40,861 nt of DNA from an uncultured Pseudomonadota bacterium. Lineage in GTDB: Bacteria; Pseudomonadota; Gammaproteobacteria; Steroidobacterales; Steroidobacteraceae. The notes beneath the pieces are model-generated. The model did no database searches and was not told the DNA's origin. It saw nothing but the letters and a program-made list of their open reading frames with translations. The stretch spans positions 1-40,861 of the forward strand of contig CAIKMS010000004.1 in NCBI GenBank assembly GCA_903828595.1, written 5' to 3'. Positions 1-8,566 of the stretch are shown piece after piece. The first letter of the stretch is position 1. Each line of letters starts with the position of its first letter. The position numbers and the translations under genes were made by a program.

Positions 1-35
1 ATGAGCGTGAAGCCCTTCTGTGCGGATTTAATCAT
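1..35 (-). CDS. pilA: Type IV major pilin PilA, N-terminal fragment (runs off window)
   Basis: The minus strand starts with ATG at 35-33 and stays open to the window edge, giving MIKSAQKGFTL and part of the next codon. This is a class III (prepilin) leader: short, basic, with lysine-glycine before phenylalanine, where PilD cleaves between Gly and Phe, followed by the start of the hydrophobic TLI(E) segment. A Shine-Dalgarno AAGGA lies at 48-44 with 8 nt spacing. A sigma-54 promoter stands about 100 bp upstream and pilSR lies next to it. The rest of the gene is outside the window, so pilin type and length cannot be judged. Confidence 0.85.
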   Translation of the reverse strand, partial: MIKSAQKGFTL

Positions 36-133
36 TTTAAAGATCCTTGAAATTTAAGTTGTTAACAATCGACGTCGACTTTCAAAACGCTCCAGGCATC
101 CTCATTCGCGAATTCTGGTGCTGCCCAATCTAA

Positions 134-150
134 AGCAAATGTCGTGCCAA
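134..150 (-). promoter_or_regulatory. Sigma-54 (RpoN) promoter of the pilin gene
   Basis: Read on the minus strand the sequence is TTGGCACGACATTTGCT. This matches the -24/-12 consensus YTGGCACGRNNNTTGCW at every defined position, with GG at 148-147 and GC at 136-135. Transcription should start near 123 and run towards the prepilin start at 35. PilR, encoded next door, is the expected activator. Confidence 0.9.
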
Positions 151-236
151 TCAAAAAAAATCTTCGTAAGATATTGTTTTTTATGAAATTAATTTCTTAT
201 TTTAATTATTCTAAAGTGCTTATGTTCGCTGACTCA

Positions 237-274
237 TGACGTCAGCTGGGCACAAAGTGACGCGTTACGTCACT
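237..274. promoter_or_regulatory. Paired TGACG inverted repeats, candidate PilR activator sites
   Basis: There are two palindromes: TGACGTCA at 237-244, and AGTGACGcgttaCGTCACT at 256-274 with perfect 7-bp arms. Both are built from the same TGACG half-site. They lie about 90-125 bp upstream of the sigma-54 -24 element, the usual distance for an enhancer-binding protein. The AT-rich stretch 153-225 lies between them and could bend. No T-run follows on the minus strand, so this is not a good terminator for pilR. Assignment to PilR is inference from position. Confidence 0.5.
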
Positions 275-309
275 GCTGTAGGTCAAACCTTTACGCTTTT
301 GTGGCAAAG

Positions 310-1665
310 CTACTCGATGCCAAGTTTTTTGATTCGATAGCGTAGGGCGCGGAAGGTAATGCCTAGGGCTTTAGCCGCGGCGGTCTTGTTGTAACGGGCT
401 TTTTCCAGTGCCCTGACGATGGTTTCGCGTTGAATGCTATCGACGGCGGCATCCAAATCATTGGCTTCCAGCTCATCGACTTTAAGAATGGGCAGAGAGC
501 CAGTGGCGTCGATGCTCTGGCGTAGGCGAATATCTACCTCAGTGATTTTATCGCCCGAACATAAAGTTAAGGCGCGTTCGAGCAAATTTTCCAGTTCTCG
601 CACGTTGCCTGGATATTGATAGGTCAGCAGCACGCGCATGGCCTCGGGCGTAATCTCCGGGCGCGGGGTTTGAGTACGGTTACAGAGTTTGACCAAGATG
701 GCGCGCGTGAGTTCAGGAATATCCTCAGGCCGGTCACGCAGGGCAGGGACTTTGATTTCAATGACGTTGACCCGGTAGTACAGGTCCTCACGAAACAACC
801 CTTTGCTGACCATCACACTTAAGTCTTTATGCGAGGCCGATAAAATGCGCACGTCGGTGGCCATTTCTTTTTGTTCGCCCAGCGGGCGAACGGAACGCTC
901 TTGAATCAAGCGCAACAGTTTGACCTGCATGTGCAGCGGCAAATCGGCAATCTCGTCTAAAAATAGCGTACCGCCCTCGGCGGCTTGCACCAGGCCCGGC
1001 TTGTCTGAGACTGCTCCGGTGAAGCTACCGCGCTTATGGCCGAACAGTTCGGATTCCATGAGCTCTGCCGGAATGGCCCCGCAGTTGACGGGCACAAAAG
1101 GCCCATCCCGACGCGGGCTGGAGTCGTGGATTAAGCGCGCCACGAGTTCTTTGCCCGTGCCCGATTCCCCGGTGATATGCACCGGTGCTTGGCTGCGACC
1201 GACTCGGCTAATGAGTTCTCGCAACTCATCAATGGCCGCTGAGCTTCCCAAGAGACGGGGAATCGTAATAAACGCCGTGTCGGTCGCAAAATCCTGCGAC
1301 GACAGCTTCATGGCCTGTCCGACCAATTTGCGTAGATCCGTAAGGTCCAAGGGTTTAGAGACAAAGTCAAAGGCGCCGGCTTTCAGTGCGCGCACAGCGG
1401 TTTCGACATTGCCGTGCGCAGTGATAACAGCGACCGGCACGTCTTGAGTGTGTGTCTGCAACCAATCCACTAAGGTGAGCCCATCCCCGTCGGGCAGGTT
1501 CATATCCGTCAGACACAGTTGATAGGAATTTTTTTGTAACGCTGACTTGGCGTCTTTCAGGGTGTACACGGAATCGGAAGCCAGCTGCATCCGACTCAGC
1601 GTAATACTTAAAAGCTCACACAAATCCGGCTCGTCATCAACGATGAGTACGCGGTGACGGTTCAT
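310..1665 (-). CDS. pilR: PilR, sigma-54 response regulator of type IV pilus genes
   Basis: The product is a 451-residue NtrC-family activator. The receiver domain covers about 1-120 with Asp10/Asp11, phosphoacceptor Asp54 and Lys104. The AAA+ domain has Walker A GESGTGKE at 166-173, the sigma-54-contacting loop as GSFTGA at 213-218 (Ser in place of the usual Ala), and Walker B GTLFLDEI at 232-239. A FIS-type helix-turn-helix occupies about 411-450. It lies 70 bp downstream of pilS on the same strand, and both are divergent from sucC. Phosphorylated PilR would activate the pilin promoter at 134-150. Symbol choice rests on the pilS partner and the adjacent prepilin; length is normal. Confidence 0.93.
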   Translation of the reverse strand: MNRHRVLIVDDEPDLCELLSITLSRMQLASDSVYTLKDAKSALQKNSYQLCLTDMNLPDGDGLTLVDWLQTHTQDVPVAVITAHGNVETAVRALKAGAFDFVSKPLDLTDLRKLVGQAMKLSSQDFATDTAFITIPRLLGSSAAIDELRELISRVGRSQAPVHITGESGTGKELVARLIHDSSPRRDGPFVPVNCGAIPAELMESELFGHKRGSFTGAVSDKPGLVQAAEGGTLFLDEIADLPLHMQVKLLRLIQERSVRPLGEQKEMATDVRILSASHKDLSVMVSKGLFREDLYYRVNVIEIKVPALRDRPEDIPELTRAILVKLCNRTQTPRPEITPEAMRVLLTYQYPGNVRELENLLERALTLCSGDKITEVDIRLRQSIDATGSLPILKVDELEANDLDAAVDSIQRETIVRALEKARYNKTAAAKALGITFRALRYRIKKLGIE

Positions 1666-1735
1666 GGGCAGGCCTTAAGACTAGGTGAGTTCTTACCCGA
1701 CAAGGGAGAGTTAATAGCCAGCGTGAATAGAAGAC

Positions 1736-3391
1736 TCACCAGTCCCACCGGTTTGGATCGGAAAATACAATACGGAAAATGCTACCACCCTTAACCCCAG
1801 GTTCGTAGAGGAGTACCGCTCGATTGCTCTGCGCCAGCTCGCGGGCGATGAACAGTCCTAAGCCGGTACCGCCGGTACGACCGGTCACAAACGGCTCGAA
1901 CATGCGCTCGCGAAGTGTTGCCTCTATTCCCGGGCCTTGATCAGACACTTCAAGATAGGGTCGCCCGGAGCCGCTGATCCGTCCGAGCGTCAGCGCTACG
2001 GGCGTGAAACCCTCTGCTGTTTGACTAAAACGCAGCGCGTTATCGCACAGGTTCCAGAGTATTTGTCGCAGATGGGACGGGTCTATGCGCGCTTCGACGG
2101 CGATGCCGTTAGAGTTTGTGATGAGGCGCTCGGGTGGGACTTGCAACGTAGCCGTCAGTTCTTGCATGAACCCCGGCAGCCAGTCGTTTAATAGCACTTG
2201 CTCGGGCTTGGTGTTCTCACGACGGCCCAACTGCTGCACGTTGGTAATGATGCTGCTGATGCGCTCGGCATTGTTGGTGATGATGTGGGTTAGTCGCTGG
2301 TCCTCGTGGCTGATCCCCGGACTTTCACTGAGTAACTGGGCGGCATGGCTCATGGCACCCACCGGCGTGCGTACTTCATGCGCGAGGCTCGCTGATAGCC
2401 GACCCAGGGAAGCGAGTTTGCTTTGTTGAACGCGCTCGGCCAGCGCAGCGGTGTCTTCCAGAAAAATAACGATGGGCGGTGGGCGAGTGGATCCCAGGGC
2501 AGCGAAATGCGCCTCAATCTCGCGAATGCCGTCGGCCGCTAACAGTAAAGGGCGATAGGCGGTGCTAGCTTGAAGATCGCGTCGCCACTGCTCGGTCAAT
2601 GCCAAAAGTCGGGGCGATATCTCGCCGAGTAGGGCGCCGGTTATGGCATTAGTGCCTAAAAGTTCGCGGGCCGACTCATTGATCAGGCGAATCTGATCGT
2701 TGGGATCGACCACGATTAAACTTTCCCGCAGGTGCTGGACGATGTACTCCGATAACTCCGATAAATTCGCCAGATCAATATCCCGCTGGCGCACGGTCGC
2801 CTGACTTTCAGCTAGTTGCGAGCCTAAAACCGAGGCCCCTGTAGCGATCAAAAATAACACTGCGCAGTAATAGCCCACTTGCGCAAAGCCCGGTGAGGTG
2901 CCGGCTAAATAGGCGTAAGTAGCGACCTGGCTAATGAGCAACACCATCGTAGCGGTTGCCGCCACAATCAAAGCGCCGCGCAGGGTAGATAGTAGAGAAA
3001 TCGCGCCTATGGGCAAAAACAACAATAGGACTAAGCCGCTGCGCGAACCGCCACTGCTGTAGCTGAGCACCGCGATGGCTACGATATCCATGAGGATCGG
3101 CAAGTATTTGGTCAGAACTACCGGCTCTAAGCGATAACGCAGCGCTAATATGGACAGCACGGCGCCGGTGAGATACAGCACGGCCGCTTCGCCCATCAAG
3201 ATGGGGTCGGCTGAACCCACCGATAAAGGACCGCTGGCCAACAGATAGAGCGGGCCGATACTTAAGGCCACCAGAACCCGAAACAGGTTCAACAGGCGCA
3301 GGATGCGCCAAGACAGTTCGGGTGTGTCGACGCGTGAACTCTGCAAGCGGGTCCCCGAGTGGTATGTTGAAGGCCCGATAAGGCGGGACAA
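1736..3391 (-). CDS. pilS: PilS, membrane sensor histidine kinase
   Basis: 551 residues. About 35-195 holds roughly six hydrophobic segments, the membrane sensor typical of PilS, which monitors pilin in the inner membrane. A PAS-like region follows at about 205-315. The dimerisation/phosphoacceptor helix reads LAHEVRTP with His338. The ATPase domain has an N box (CDNALRF), G1 (DQGPGIE) and G2 (GGTGLGLFIA). It is cotranscribed with pilR downstream. The ATG at 3391 gives a cytoplasmic lead of about 30 residues, and a slightly later start is possible. It is divergent from sucC across 104 bp. Confidence 0.92.
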   Translation of the reverse strand: MSRLIGPSTYHSGTRLQSSRVDTPELSWRILRLLNLFRVLVALSIGPLYLLASGPLSVGSADPILMGEAAVLYLTGAVLSILALRYRLEPVVLTKYLPILMDIVAIAVLSYSSGGSRSGLVLLLFLPIGAISLLSTLRGALIVAATATMVLLISQVATYAYLAGTSPGFAQVGYYCAVLFLIATGASVLGSQLAESQATVRQRDIDLANLSELSEYIVQHLRESLIVVDPNDQIRLINESARELLGTNAITGALLGEISPRLLALTEQWRRDLQASTAYRPLLLAADGIREIEAHFAALGSTRPPPIVIFLEDTAALAERVQQSKLASLGRLSASLAHEVRTPVGAMSHAAQLLSESPGISHEDQRLTHIITNNAERISSIITNVQQLGRRENTKPEQVLLNDWLPGFMQELTATLQVPPERLITNSNGIAVEARIDPSHLRQILWNLCDNALRFSQTAEGFTPVALTLGRISGSGRPYLEVSDQGPGIEATLRERMFEPFVTGRTGGTGLGLFIARELAQSNRAVLLYEPGVKGGSIFRIVFSDPNRWDW

Positions 3392-3424
3392 CCGAACTTT
3401 ATCATTAGATTGAGAGCCGGTTCT

Positions 3425-3453
3425 TTGCCATTAGGCGGCATCGTGTTCAGAAT
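3425..3453 (+). promoter_or_regulatory. Candidate sigma-70 promoter of sucCD
   Basis: A -35 TTGCCA at 3425-3430 is separated by 17 bp from a -10 CAGAAT at 3448-3453 (5/6 and 4/6 consensus matches). It would start transcription near 3460, about 36 nt upstream of sucC. Assigned by eye; no experimental support. Confidence 0.4.
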
Positions 3454-3495
3454 ACACGCCAGTTTGGTTTTTGGAGGGGCGCTAAGCCCGGTCAC

Positions 3496-4668
3496 ATGAA
3501 TCTGCACGAATACCAGTCGAAAGAATTATTTGCTCAGTACGCACTGCCTGTACCCAGCGGACACGTGGCCTCCACCCCCGAAGCGGCGGTGGCCGCCGCG
3601 CGTGCGCTGGGCGGGTCGGTCTGGGTCGTCAAAGCGCAGGTGCACGCCGGAGGCCGGGGTAAGGCCGGTGGCGTGAAGGTCTGTAAAACGCTGGATCAGG
3701 TGCGTGACGCCGCCGCCAGTATGTTCGGCATTCAGTTAGTGACTCATCAGACCGGTCCGGAAGGTTTGCCAGTCAGTCAGGTCTACGTGGAAGTCGGGTC
3801 GGCTATCGCCCGAGAGATCTACCTCTCTCTGCTTTTAAACCGGGACCGCAGTCGCCTTTCTTTTATTGCTTCCAGCGCAGGCGGCATGGACATTGAGGAA
3901 GTGGCCGCGCATCACCCAGAGCAGATTCTGCGGGCAGAAATTCATCCCGCGGCTGGCTTACAAAGCTACCAGTGTCGGCAGTTGGCCTTCGGGCTGGGCT
4001 TGTCTGGCGCGCAGATCGGTGAGTTTGAAAAAATTGCCCGTGCGATGTACCAGATCTGTTGGGACAAGGACGCCAGCCTGATCGAGGTCAACCCGCTGAT
4101 CGTAACCAACGAGGGCAGCTTGCTGGCTCTGGATGCGAAAGTGAACATCGACCCGAATGCGGTTTATCGCCAGCAGGCGATGGCGGCGTATCGTGATCCT
4201 ACCCAAGAAGACCCGATGGAACGTCAGGCCTCCGAGCACGATCTGAACTACGTTTCTCTGGGCGGGGACATCGCCTGTATGGTCAACGGTGCCGGTTTGG
4301 CCATGGCCACCATGGATTTGATCAAGCTGCACGGCGGTGAGCCAGCCAACTTCCTGGATGTGGGTGGTGGTGCGACCGCGGAGCGGGTGACGGCGGCGTT
4401 TCGCCTGATCCTGTCCAATCCCAACGTGCGGGCAGTGCTGGTGAATATCTTTGGCGGAATCGTGCGCTGTGACCTGATTGCCGAAGGCATTATCAACGCG
4501 GTCAAAAACGTCGGTGTGCAGGTACCGGTGATCGTGCGCTTGGAAGGCACTAATGCCGAAGTTGCTCGGGCGGCGCTCGCGCAATCAGGCCTTGCCATCA
4601 CACCGGCTGCCGATCTCACCGATGCTGCAACCAAAGCGGTGCGCCTAGCGGCGCAGACCCGCGGCTAA
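3496..4668 (+). CDS. sucC: Succinyl-CoA synthetase (ADP-forming), beta subunit
   Basis: This 390-residue protein is the nucleotide-binding subunit of the TCA enzyme that converts succinyl-CoA to succinate with ATP or GTP formation. It begins with the canonical MNLHEYQSKELF and has the ATP-grasp glycine-rich segment VHAGGRGKAGGVKV at about 51-64. The CoA-ligase half contains NGAGLAMATMD, then LDVGGGA and NIFGGIVRCD. The start is fixed by the conserved N-terminus even though the nearest purine-rich ribosome-binding sequence (GGAGG, 3473-3477) lies 18 nt away, unusually far. sucD follows after 31 bp. Length is normal. Confidence 0.96.
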   Translation: MNLHEYQSKELFAQYALPVPSGHVASTPEAAVAAARALGGSVWVVKAQVHAGGRGKAGGVKVCKTLDQVRDAAASMFGIQLVTHQTGPEGLPVSQVYVEVGSAIAREIYLSLLLNRDRSRLSFIASSAGGMDIEEVAAHHPEQILRAEIHPAAGLQSYQCRQLAFGLGLSGAQIGEFEKIARAMYQICWDKDASLIEVNPLIVTNEGSLLALDAKVNIDPNAVYRQQAMAAYRDPTQEDPMERQASEHDLNYVSLGGDIACMVNGAGLAMATMDLIKLHGGEPANFLDVGGGATAERVTAAFRLILSNPNVRAVLVNIFGGIVRCDLIAEGIINAVKNVGVQVPVIVRLEGTNAEVARAALAQSGLAITPAADLTDAATKAVRLAAQTRG

Positions 4669-4699
4669 CGCCGTCACGAACTACTAGCGGAACCCTCTC

Positions 4700-5974
4700 A
4701 TGAGCATTCTTCTCGATAAATACAGCCGTGTGATTTGCCAAGGTTTCACGGGCAAGCAGGGCACCTTCCACTCCGAGCAGTGTTTAGCCTACGGCACGCG
4801 TCTGGTCGGTGGTGTCACCCCGGGTCGCGGTGGTCAGAAGCACTTGGGTCTGCCGGTGTTTGATACCGCTCGCGACGCGGTGCGCGAAACCGGTGCCGAT
4901 GTCAGCATGATCTACGTACCGGCCGCCGGTGCGGCGGATGCCATCTTAGAGGCAGCCGACGCGGGTATTGGTCTGATCGTGTGCATCACCGAAGGCATTC
5001 CGGTTAACGACATGGTACGCGTCAAAGAAGCCCTAAAAGAGTATCCATGCCGTCTGGTCGGACCAAACTGCCCGGGCGTGATCACGCCGGGCGAGGCGAA
5101 GGTAGGCATCATGCCGGGCTTCATTCATAAGCCCGGCGCGATCGGTATCGTCTCACGCTCCGGCACCCTGACCTATGAAGCGGTCTTTCAGACCTCGCAC
5201 CTAGGTTTAGGACAGAGCACCTGCGTGGGTATCGGTGGTGATCCGGTGCGGGGACTCAACTTTGTGGATGTGCTGGCCTTGTTCGAGGAAGACCCGCGCA
5301 CGGAAGGCATCATCATGGTCGGTGAGATCGGCGGTGCGGACGAAGAGGCCGGTGCCGAGTTCATTCATAAGCACGTGACCAAGCCGGTGGTGGCCTACAT
5401 CGCCGGTGTGACCGCGCCTGCGGGTAAGCGCATGGGCCATGCCGGTGCGGTGATCAGCGGTGGCAAAGGGACCGCGGCTGATAAGTTTGCAGCCCTTGAG
5501 CGTGCTCGCGTAACGGTGGTGCATTCACCTGCTGATTTGGGTAAGGCGATGGCCGGCGCTCTGCGTAAGAGTGCGGCACGCGCGGCGCGTAAAGCCGCCG
5601 CCCCTGTTCCCGTGAAGGCTCAGCGCAAAGTGGCCAGCCCGACGAAAAATGCGGCCACGACCAAGCCCGCTGCTAAGAAAGCCGCGAAGAAGCCCGCGCT
5701 GATGCCCGTGGTCAAAAAATCAGCAGCTAAGCCGAAGTCGGTTCCTGTGAAGAAGACGGCGGCGAAGACTAAAGCCCAGGCCTCTGCGAAAGCTAAAGCT
5801 CCGCCGAAGACTTCGTTGAAAGCCCCAGTGAAGGCGCCGACTAAGCGCAAAGCTCCGACCAAGAGCAAAGCACCGACCAAGAGCAAGGCCTCTGTCGCAA
5901 CTCAAAAGGCCAGCCAGCGTAAAAAGCCGGTAGCGTCGCCTAAGGGCAAGGCATCGAAGCGCAAGGTGCGTTAA
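4700..5974 (+). CDS. sucD: Succinyl-CoA synthetase alpha subunit with long H1-like C-terminal tail
   Basis: Residues 1-290 are a complete SucD: CoA-binding Rossmann fold ([11 protein letters not shown]), [21 protein letters not shown] and the phosphohistidine segment [12 protein letters not shown] with His247. Families usually end near residue 290. This protein continues for another 134 residues rich in Lys, Ala, Pro, Thr and Ser, resembling histone H1 or AlgP/AlgR3-type tails, with three successive APTKxK units at 379-396 encoded by near-identical 18-bp repeats (about 5834-5887). The tail is in frame with no stop between, so it is an extension and not a separate gene. Its role is unknown; nucleic-acid binding is a guess from composition. 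A GC-rich hairpin follows the stop. Confidence 0.93.
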   Translation: MSILLDKYSRVICQGFTGKQGTFHSEQCLAYGTRLVGGVTPGRGGQKHLGLPVFDTARDAVRETGADVSMIYVPAAGAADAILEAADAGIGLIVCITEGIPVNDMVRVKEALKEYPCRLVGPNCPGVITPGEAKVGIMPGFIHKPGAIGIVSRSGTLTYEAVFQTSHLGLGQSTCVGIGGDPVRGLNFVDVLALFEEDPRTEGIIMVGEIGGADEEAGAEFIHKHVTKPVVAYIAGVTAPAGKRMGHAGAVISGGKGTAADKFAALERARVTVVHSPADLGKAMAGALRKSAARAARKAAAPVPVKAQRKVASPTKNAATTKPAAKKAAKKPALMPVVKKSAAKPKSVPVKKTAAKTKAQASAKAKAPPKTSLKAPVKAPTKRKAPTKSKAPTKSKASVATQKASQRKKPVASPKGKASKRKVR

Positions 5975-5981
5975 CGATTAC

Positions 5982-6002
5982 GCGCCGGCGGTCAGCCGGC
6001 GC
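5982..6002 (+). terminator. GC-rich hairpin between sucD and nadE
   Basis: GCGCCGGC (5982-5989) and GCCGGCGC (5995-6002) form a perfect 8-bp stem around the loop GGTCA, 7 bp after the sucD stop. No T-run follows, and the nadE ribosome-binding site begins a few bases later. It is more likely a partial terminator or a processing/stability element than a strong terminator. Confidence 0.35.
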
Positions 6003-6021
6003 CGATCTGGAGCGGGTAAGG

Positions 6022-7665
6022 ATGTCCGTGATGAGCACGACCCTGAAGTTGGCGCTTTGTCAGTACGATTTTTTCGTTGGCGACATTGCCGGCAATGCTC
6101 AGCGTATCGAGGAGGCGGCTAAAGCCGCCGCTTCGGCAGGCGCGGATCTTTTAATGTGCCCTGAGCTCGCGCTGACCGGTTATCCGCCTGAGGATTTACT
6201 CTTCCATTCGGGGTTTCGTCGCCAGGTGGAGCGCTCAATGACCGCTCTGTCGCAGGCCGGTTTGCCGGTGGATCTGCTCGTCGGGTATCCCGATTATCAG
6301 GGTGATGACATTTATAACGCGGCGGCTCTCATCAGCGGCGGGAGCCTGCTGGGTTGCCACCGCAAGCAATGCCTGCCCAACTACCGGGTTTTTGACGAGA
6401 AGCGCTATTTTCGTGCTGGCCAGTCGGCGACTTGCGTGGATCTTAAAGGCCTGCGCGCTGGCATCCTGATTTGCGAAGACCTGTGGGAGCCCGAGCCCGC
6501 TTTACAGGCGCTAGCCGCCGGTGCGCAGGTGCTGCTCGTGATTAACGCCTCGCCTTATCACCTGGGCAAACCCAGCGAGCGCGAGGCTTTGGCCACACAA
6601 CGCGTACAAGCCACCGGATTACCGTTGTTGTACCTGAATTTAGTGGGTGGTCAGGACGAGCTGGTCTTTGACGGCCAAAGCTTTGTGATGGATGCCCAAG
6701 CTCAGATCACCACGCGGCTGCCGGCTTTTACCGAGTCTTTAAGCGTGGTCACCCTAGAACTGCAGGGCGGTCGTGTGCGGCCGCTGCCTGGTGTGGTGGC
6801 GCCTTTGCAGTCGGTGGAGGAAAGTGTTTACGGCGCGTTGGTTTGTGGAGTGCGCGACTACGTCGCTAAGCACGGCTTTCCGGGCGTGCTCATGGGTTTA
6901 TCCGGTGGCGTGGATTCTGCGTTGGTGGCCGCGGTAGCAGTGGATGCTCTGGGAGCGGATCGGGTGTCGGTGTTCATGATGCCGTCGCGCTATACCTCGA
7001 CGATGAGTCTGGAGGATGCGAAAGCCCAGGCTGACGCGCTAAAGATTCGTTATCGCATCCTGTCCATCGAGCCGATGGTAGAGGCGATTTTAGGCACCCT
7101 GGCCGAAGAGTTTCAGGGGCGGCCTGCCGATATTACCGAGGAGAATATTCAGTCACGCTGTCGCGGAGTCTTGCTGATGGGCGTGTCGAATAAGACGGGG
7201 GCCATGTTGCTGACCACCGGCAACAAGAGTGAGATGGCGGTCGGCTATGCGACCCTCTACGGGGATATGGCGGGTGGTTTTGCTCCCATCAAGGATTGCA
7301 GCAAGCTGCTGGTCTATCGATTGGCCCGGTATCGCAATAACCTCTCCCCGGTCATCCCCGAGCGGGTTCTTACCCGCCCGCCTTCGGCGGAACTTCGTGA
7401 TAACCAGGCCGATACGGATTCCCTGCCGCCTTACGAAATCTTAGATCCGATTCTCGAGGCGTTCATCGAGGAAGATTTGTCGGTCGATGAGATTGTGGCC
7501 CGCGGCTTTGATCGCGCCACGGTCGGACGCATTTTGGCGATGGTCAAGCGTTGCGAGTATAAACGCCGACAGTCGCCGCCCGGCATTCGCATCAGCAGTC
7601 GAGCTTTTGGTCGTGACTGGCGCTATCCGATTACTTCGGGCTACCGCCCACAAAACGCCAGCTAA
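6022..7665 (+). CDS. nadE: Glutamine-dependent NAD+ synthetase
   Basis: 547 residues with two domains. The N-terminal nitrilase-type glutaminase has the Glu-Lys-Cys triad at Glu48 (CPELALTGYPPEDL), Lys115 and Cys151 (ILICEDLWEP). The C-terminal ATP-pyrophosphatase has the SGGVDS loop at about 294-299. The enzyme converts deamido-NAD to NAD in the last step of NAD synthesis using ammonia channelled from glutamine. GGAG at 6009-6012 gives 9-nt spacing to ATG 6022; ATG 6031, preceded by AAGG, is an equally usable alternative and would remove three residues. It converges with bamD. Confidence 0.95.
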   Translation: MSVMSTTLKLALCQYDFFVGDIAGNAQRIEEAAKAAASAGADLLMCPELALTGYPPEDLLFHSGFRRQVERSMTALSQAGLPVDLLVGYPDYQGDDIYNAAALISGGSLLGCHRKQCLPNYRVFDEKRYFRAGQSATCVDLKGLRAGILICEDLWEPEPALQALAAGAQVLLVINASPYHLGKPSEREALATQRVQATGLPLLYLNLVGGQDELVFDGQSFVMDAQAQITTRLPAFTESLSVVTLELQGGRVRPLPGVVAPLQSVEESVYGALVCGVRDYVAKHGFPGVLMGLSGGVDSALVAAVAVDALGADRVSVFMMPSRYTSTMSLEDAKAQADALKIRYRILSIEPMVEAILGTLAEEFQGRPADITEENIQSRCRGVLLMGVSNKTGAMLLTTGNKSEMAVGYATLYGDMAGGFAPIKDCSKLLVYRLARYRNNLSPVIPERVLTRPPSAELRDNQADTDSLPPYEILDPILEAFIEEDLSVDEIVARGFDRATVGRILAMVKRCEYKRRQSPPGIRISSRAFGRDWRYPITSGYRPQNAS

Positions 7666-7707
7666 ACCCTTTAATCGCGGAGAAAGCCCAGTCTATAGGC
7701 CGCGGCC

Positions 7708-8520
7708 TTACCAGCGTTGCCACCAGCGACGTTGGTAGGTTTCTTTGGCTTCTTGCGCTGTGTAATTGGCAGCGATGATCTTCTGCGTGTCGGCAGCCAG
7801 ATCCGGGAGCCCTAAGTTTTGATAGGCCTGCGCGGAGAGAATCAGCGCGTCTTTCTGTGAAGGCGAGCCGGCGTACTCTTCAAGCACCGTCTTACAGCGG
7901 TTTAGCGCCGCCACGTACGCCCCGCGATTGACGTAATAACGCGCCACATGGATCTCGTATTCAGCCAGGCGGTTGCGCAGATAAATCATGCGCTGCCGTG
8001 CATCCGGGGCGTACTCACTTTGCGGAAATAGCTGGACTAACCGAAACAGGGCTTCAAAGGACTTACGCGCATCGCTGGGCGGACGTTGCGCCATATCGAC
8101 ATTGAAAAAGTTTTCAAAGATGTTCGGCGAACGTTCAAAGTAGACTAAACCCTTGATGTAGTAAGCGTAATCAACACGCGGATGCGTTGGGTTTTCACGA
8201 ATGAACGTGTCGGCGGCATCCACCGCCTGCTCTTTTTGGCGTGAACGGTAGTACGCGTACATGATGTCTAGCCGGCCCTGCCGGGCTTCATCGCTGAACG
8301 GAAAGCGGGCTTCCAAGGATTCGTAGGATTTGGCGGCGTTGCCAAAGCTACCCTCAATGATCTGTGAGTGCGCGCGGCTGTAAATCACCTGCGCGGTGGC
8401 ATTGGCGTCTTTTTTGTTCGAGCGGTTGCAGGCGCTTAAACTCAGCGCGAGCACAGCCATCCCTAACACCGAAAGCCAGCGTGACCGGGAAGAACGATTA
8501 TTTATGAACTGTTTTTGCAC
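7708..8520 (-). CDS. bamD: BamD, outer-membrane assembly lipoprotein
   Basis: A TPR lipoprotein of the BAM complex, which inserts beta-barrel proteins into the outer membrane. Family features include YESLEARFPFSDEARQ, the YAYYIKGL motif and the FEALFRLVQLFPQSEYAPDARQ helices. I prefer the GTG start at 8520 (270 residues): it places a hydrophobic segment before the lipobox LSAC with Cys31. The longer reading from ATG 8574 adds 18 uncharacteristic residues, overlaps the divergent rluD start, and lies upstream of a TATACT -10 element at 8557-8552. No clear Shine-Dalgarno precedes the GTG, so the start is only moderately certain. The gene converges with nadE. Confidence 0.9.
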   Translation of the reverse strand: MQKQFINNRSSRSRWLSVLGMAVLALSLSACNRSNKKDANATAQVIYSRAHSQIIEGSFGNAAKSYESLEARFPFSDEARQGRLDIMYAYYRSRQKEQAVDAADTFIRENPTHPRVDYAYYIKGLVYFERSPNIFENFFNVDMAQRPPSDARKSFEALFRLVQLFPQSEYAPDARQRMIYLRNRLAEYEIHVARYYVNRGAYVAALNRCKTVLEEYAGSPSQKDALILSAQAYQNLGLPDLAADTQKIIAANYTAQEAKETYQRRWWQRW

Positions 8521-8551
8521 GCGTGGAACCGTAGCCAATGCAGGGTCGAAG

Positions 8552-8557
8552 AGTATA
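8552..8557 (-). promoter_or_regulatory. Candidate -10 element of bamD
   Basis: The minus strand reads TATACT (5/6 match to TATAAT), about 32 bp upstream of the preferred GTG start of bamD. No convincing -35 is visible. If used, translation cannot start at 8574. Confidence 0.35.
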
Positions 8558-8566
8558 GCGTAACTT

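Noticed and set aside
3958..4584. Long open frame of about 208 codons opposite sucC
   Set aside because: Complementary to a conserved sucC region; composition follows from sucC codon bias and no family resemblance is seen.
5620..5886. Open frames of hydrophobic repeats opposite the SucD tail
   Set aside because: These are the antisense of Lys/Ala codons; the tail is in frame with SucD.
5834..5887. 18-bp tandem repeats as a CRISPR or satellite
   Set aside because: They are codon-phase repeats inside the sucD tail, without spacers.
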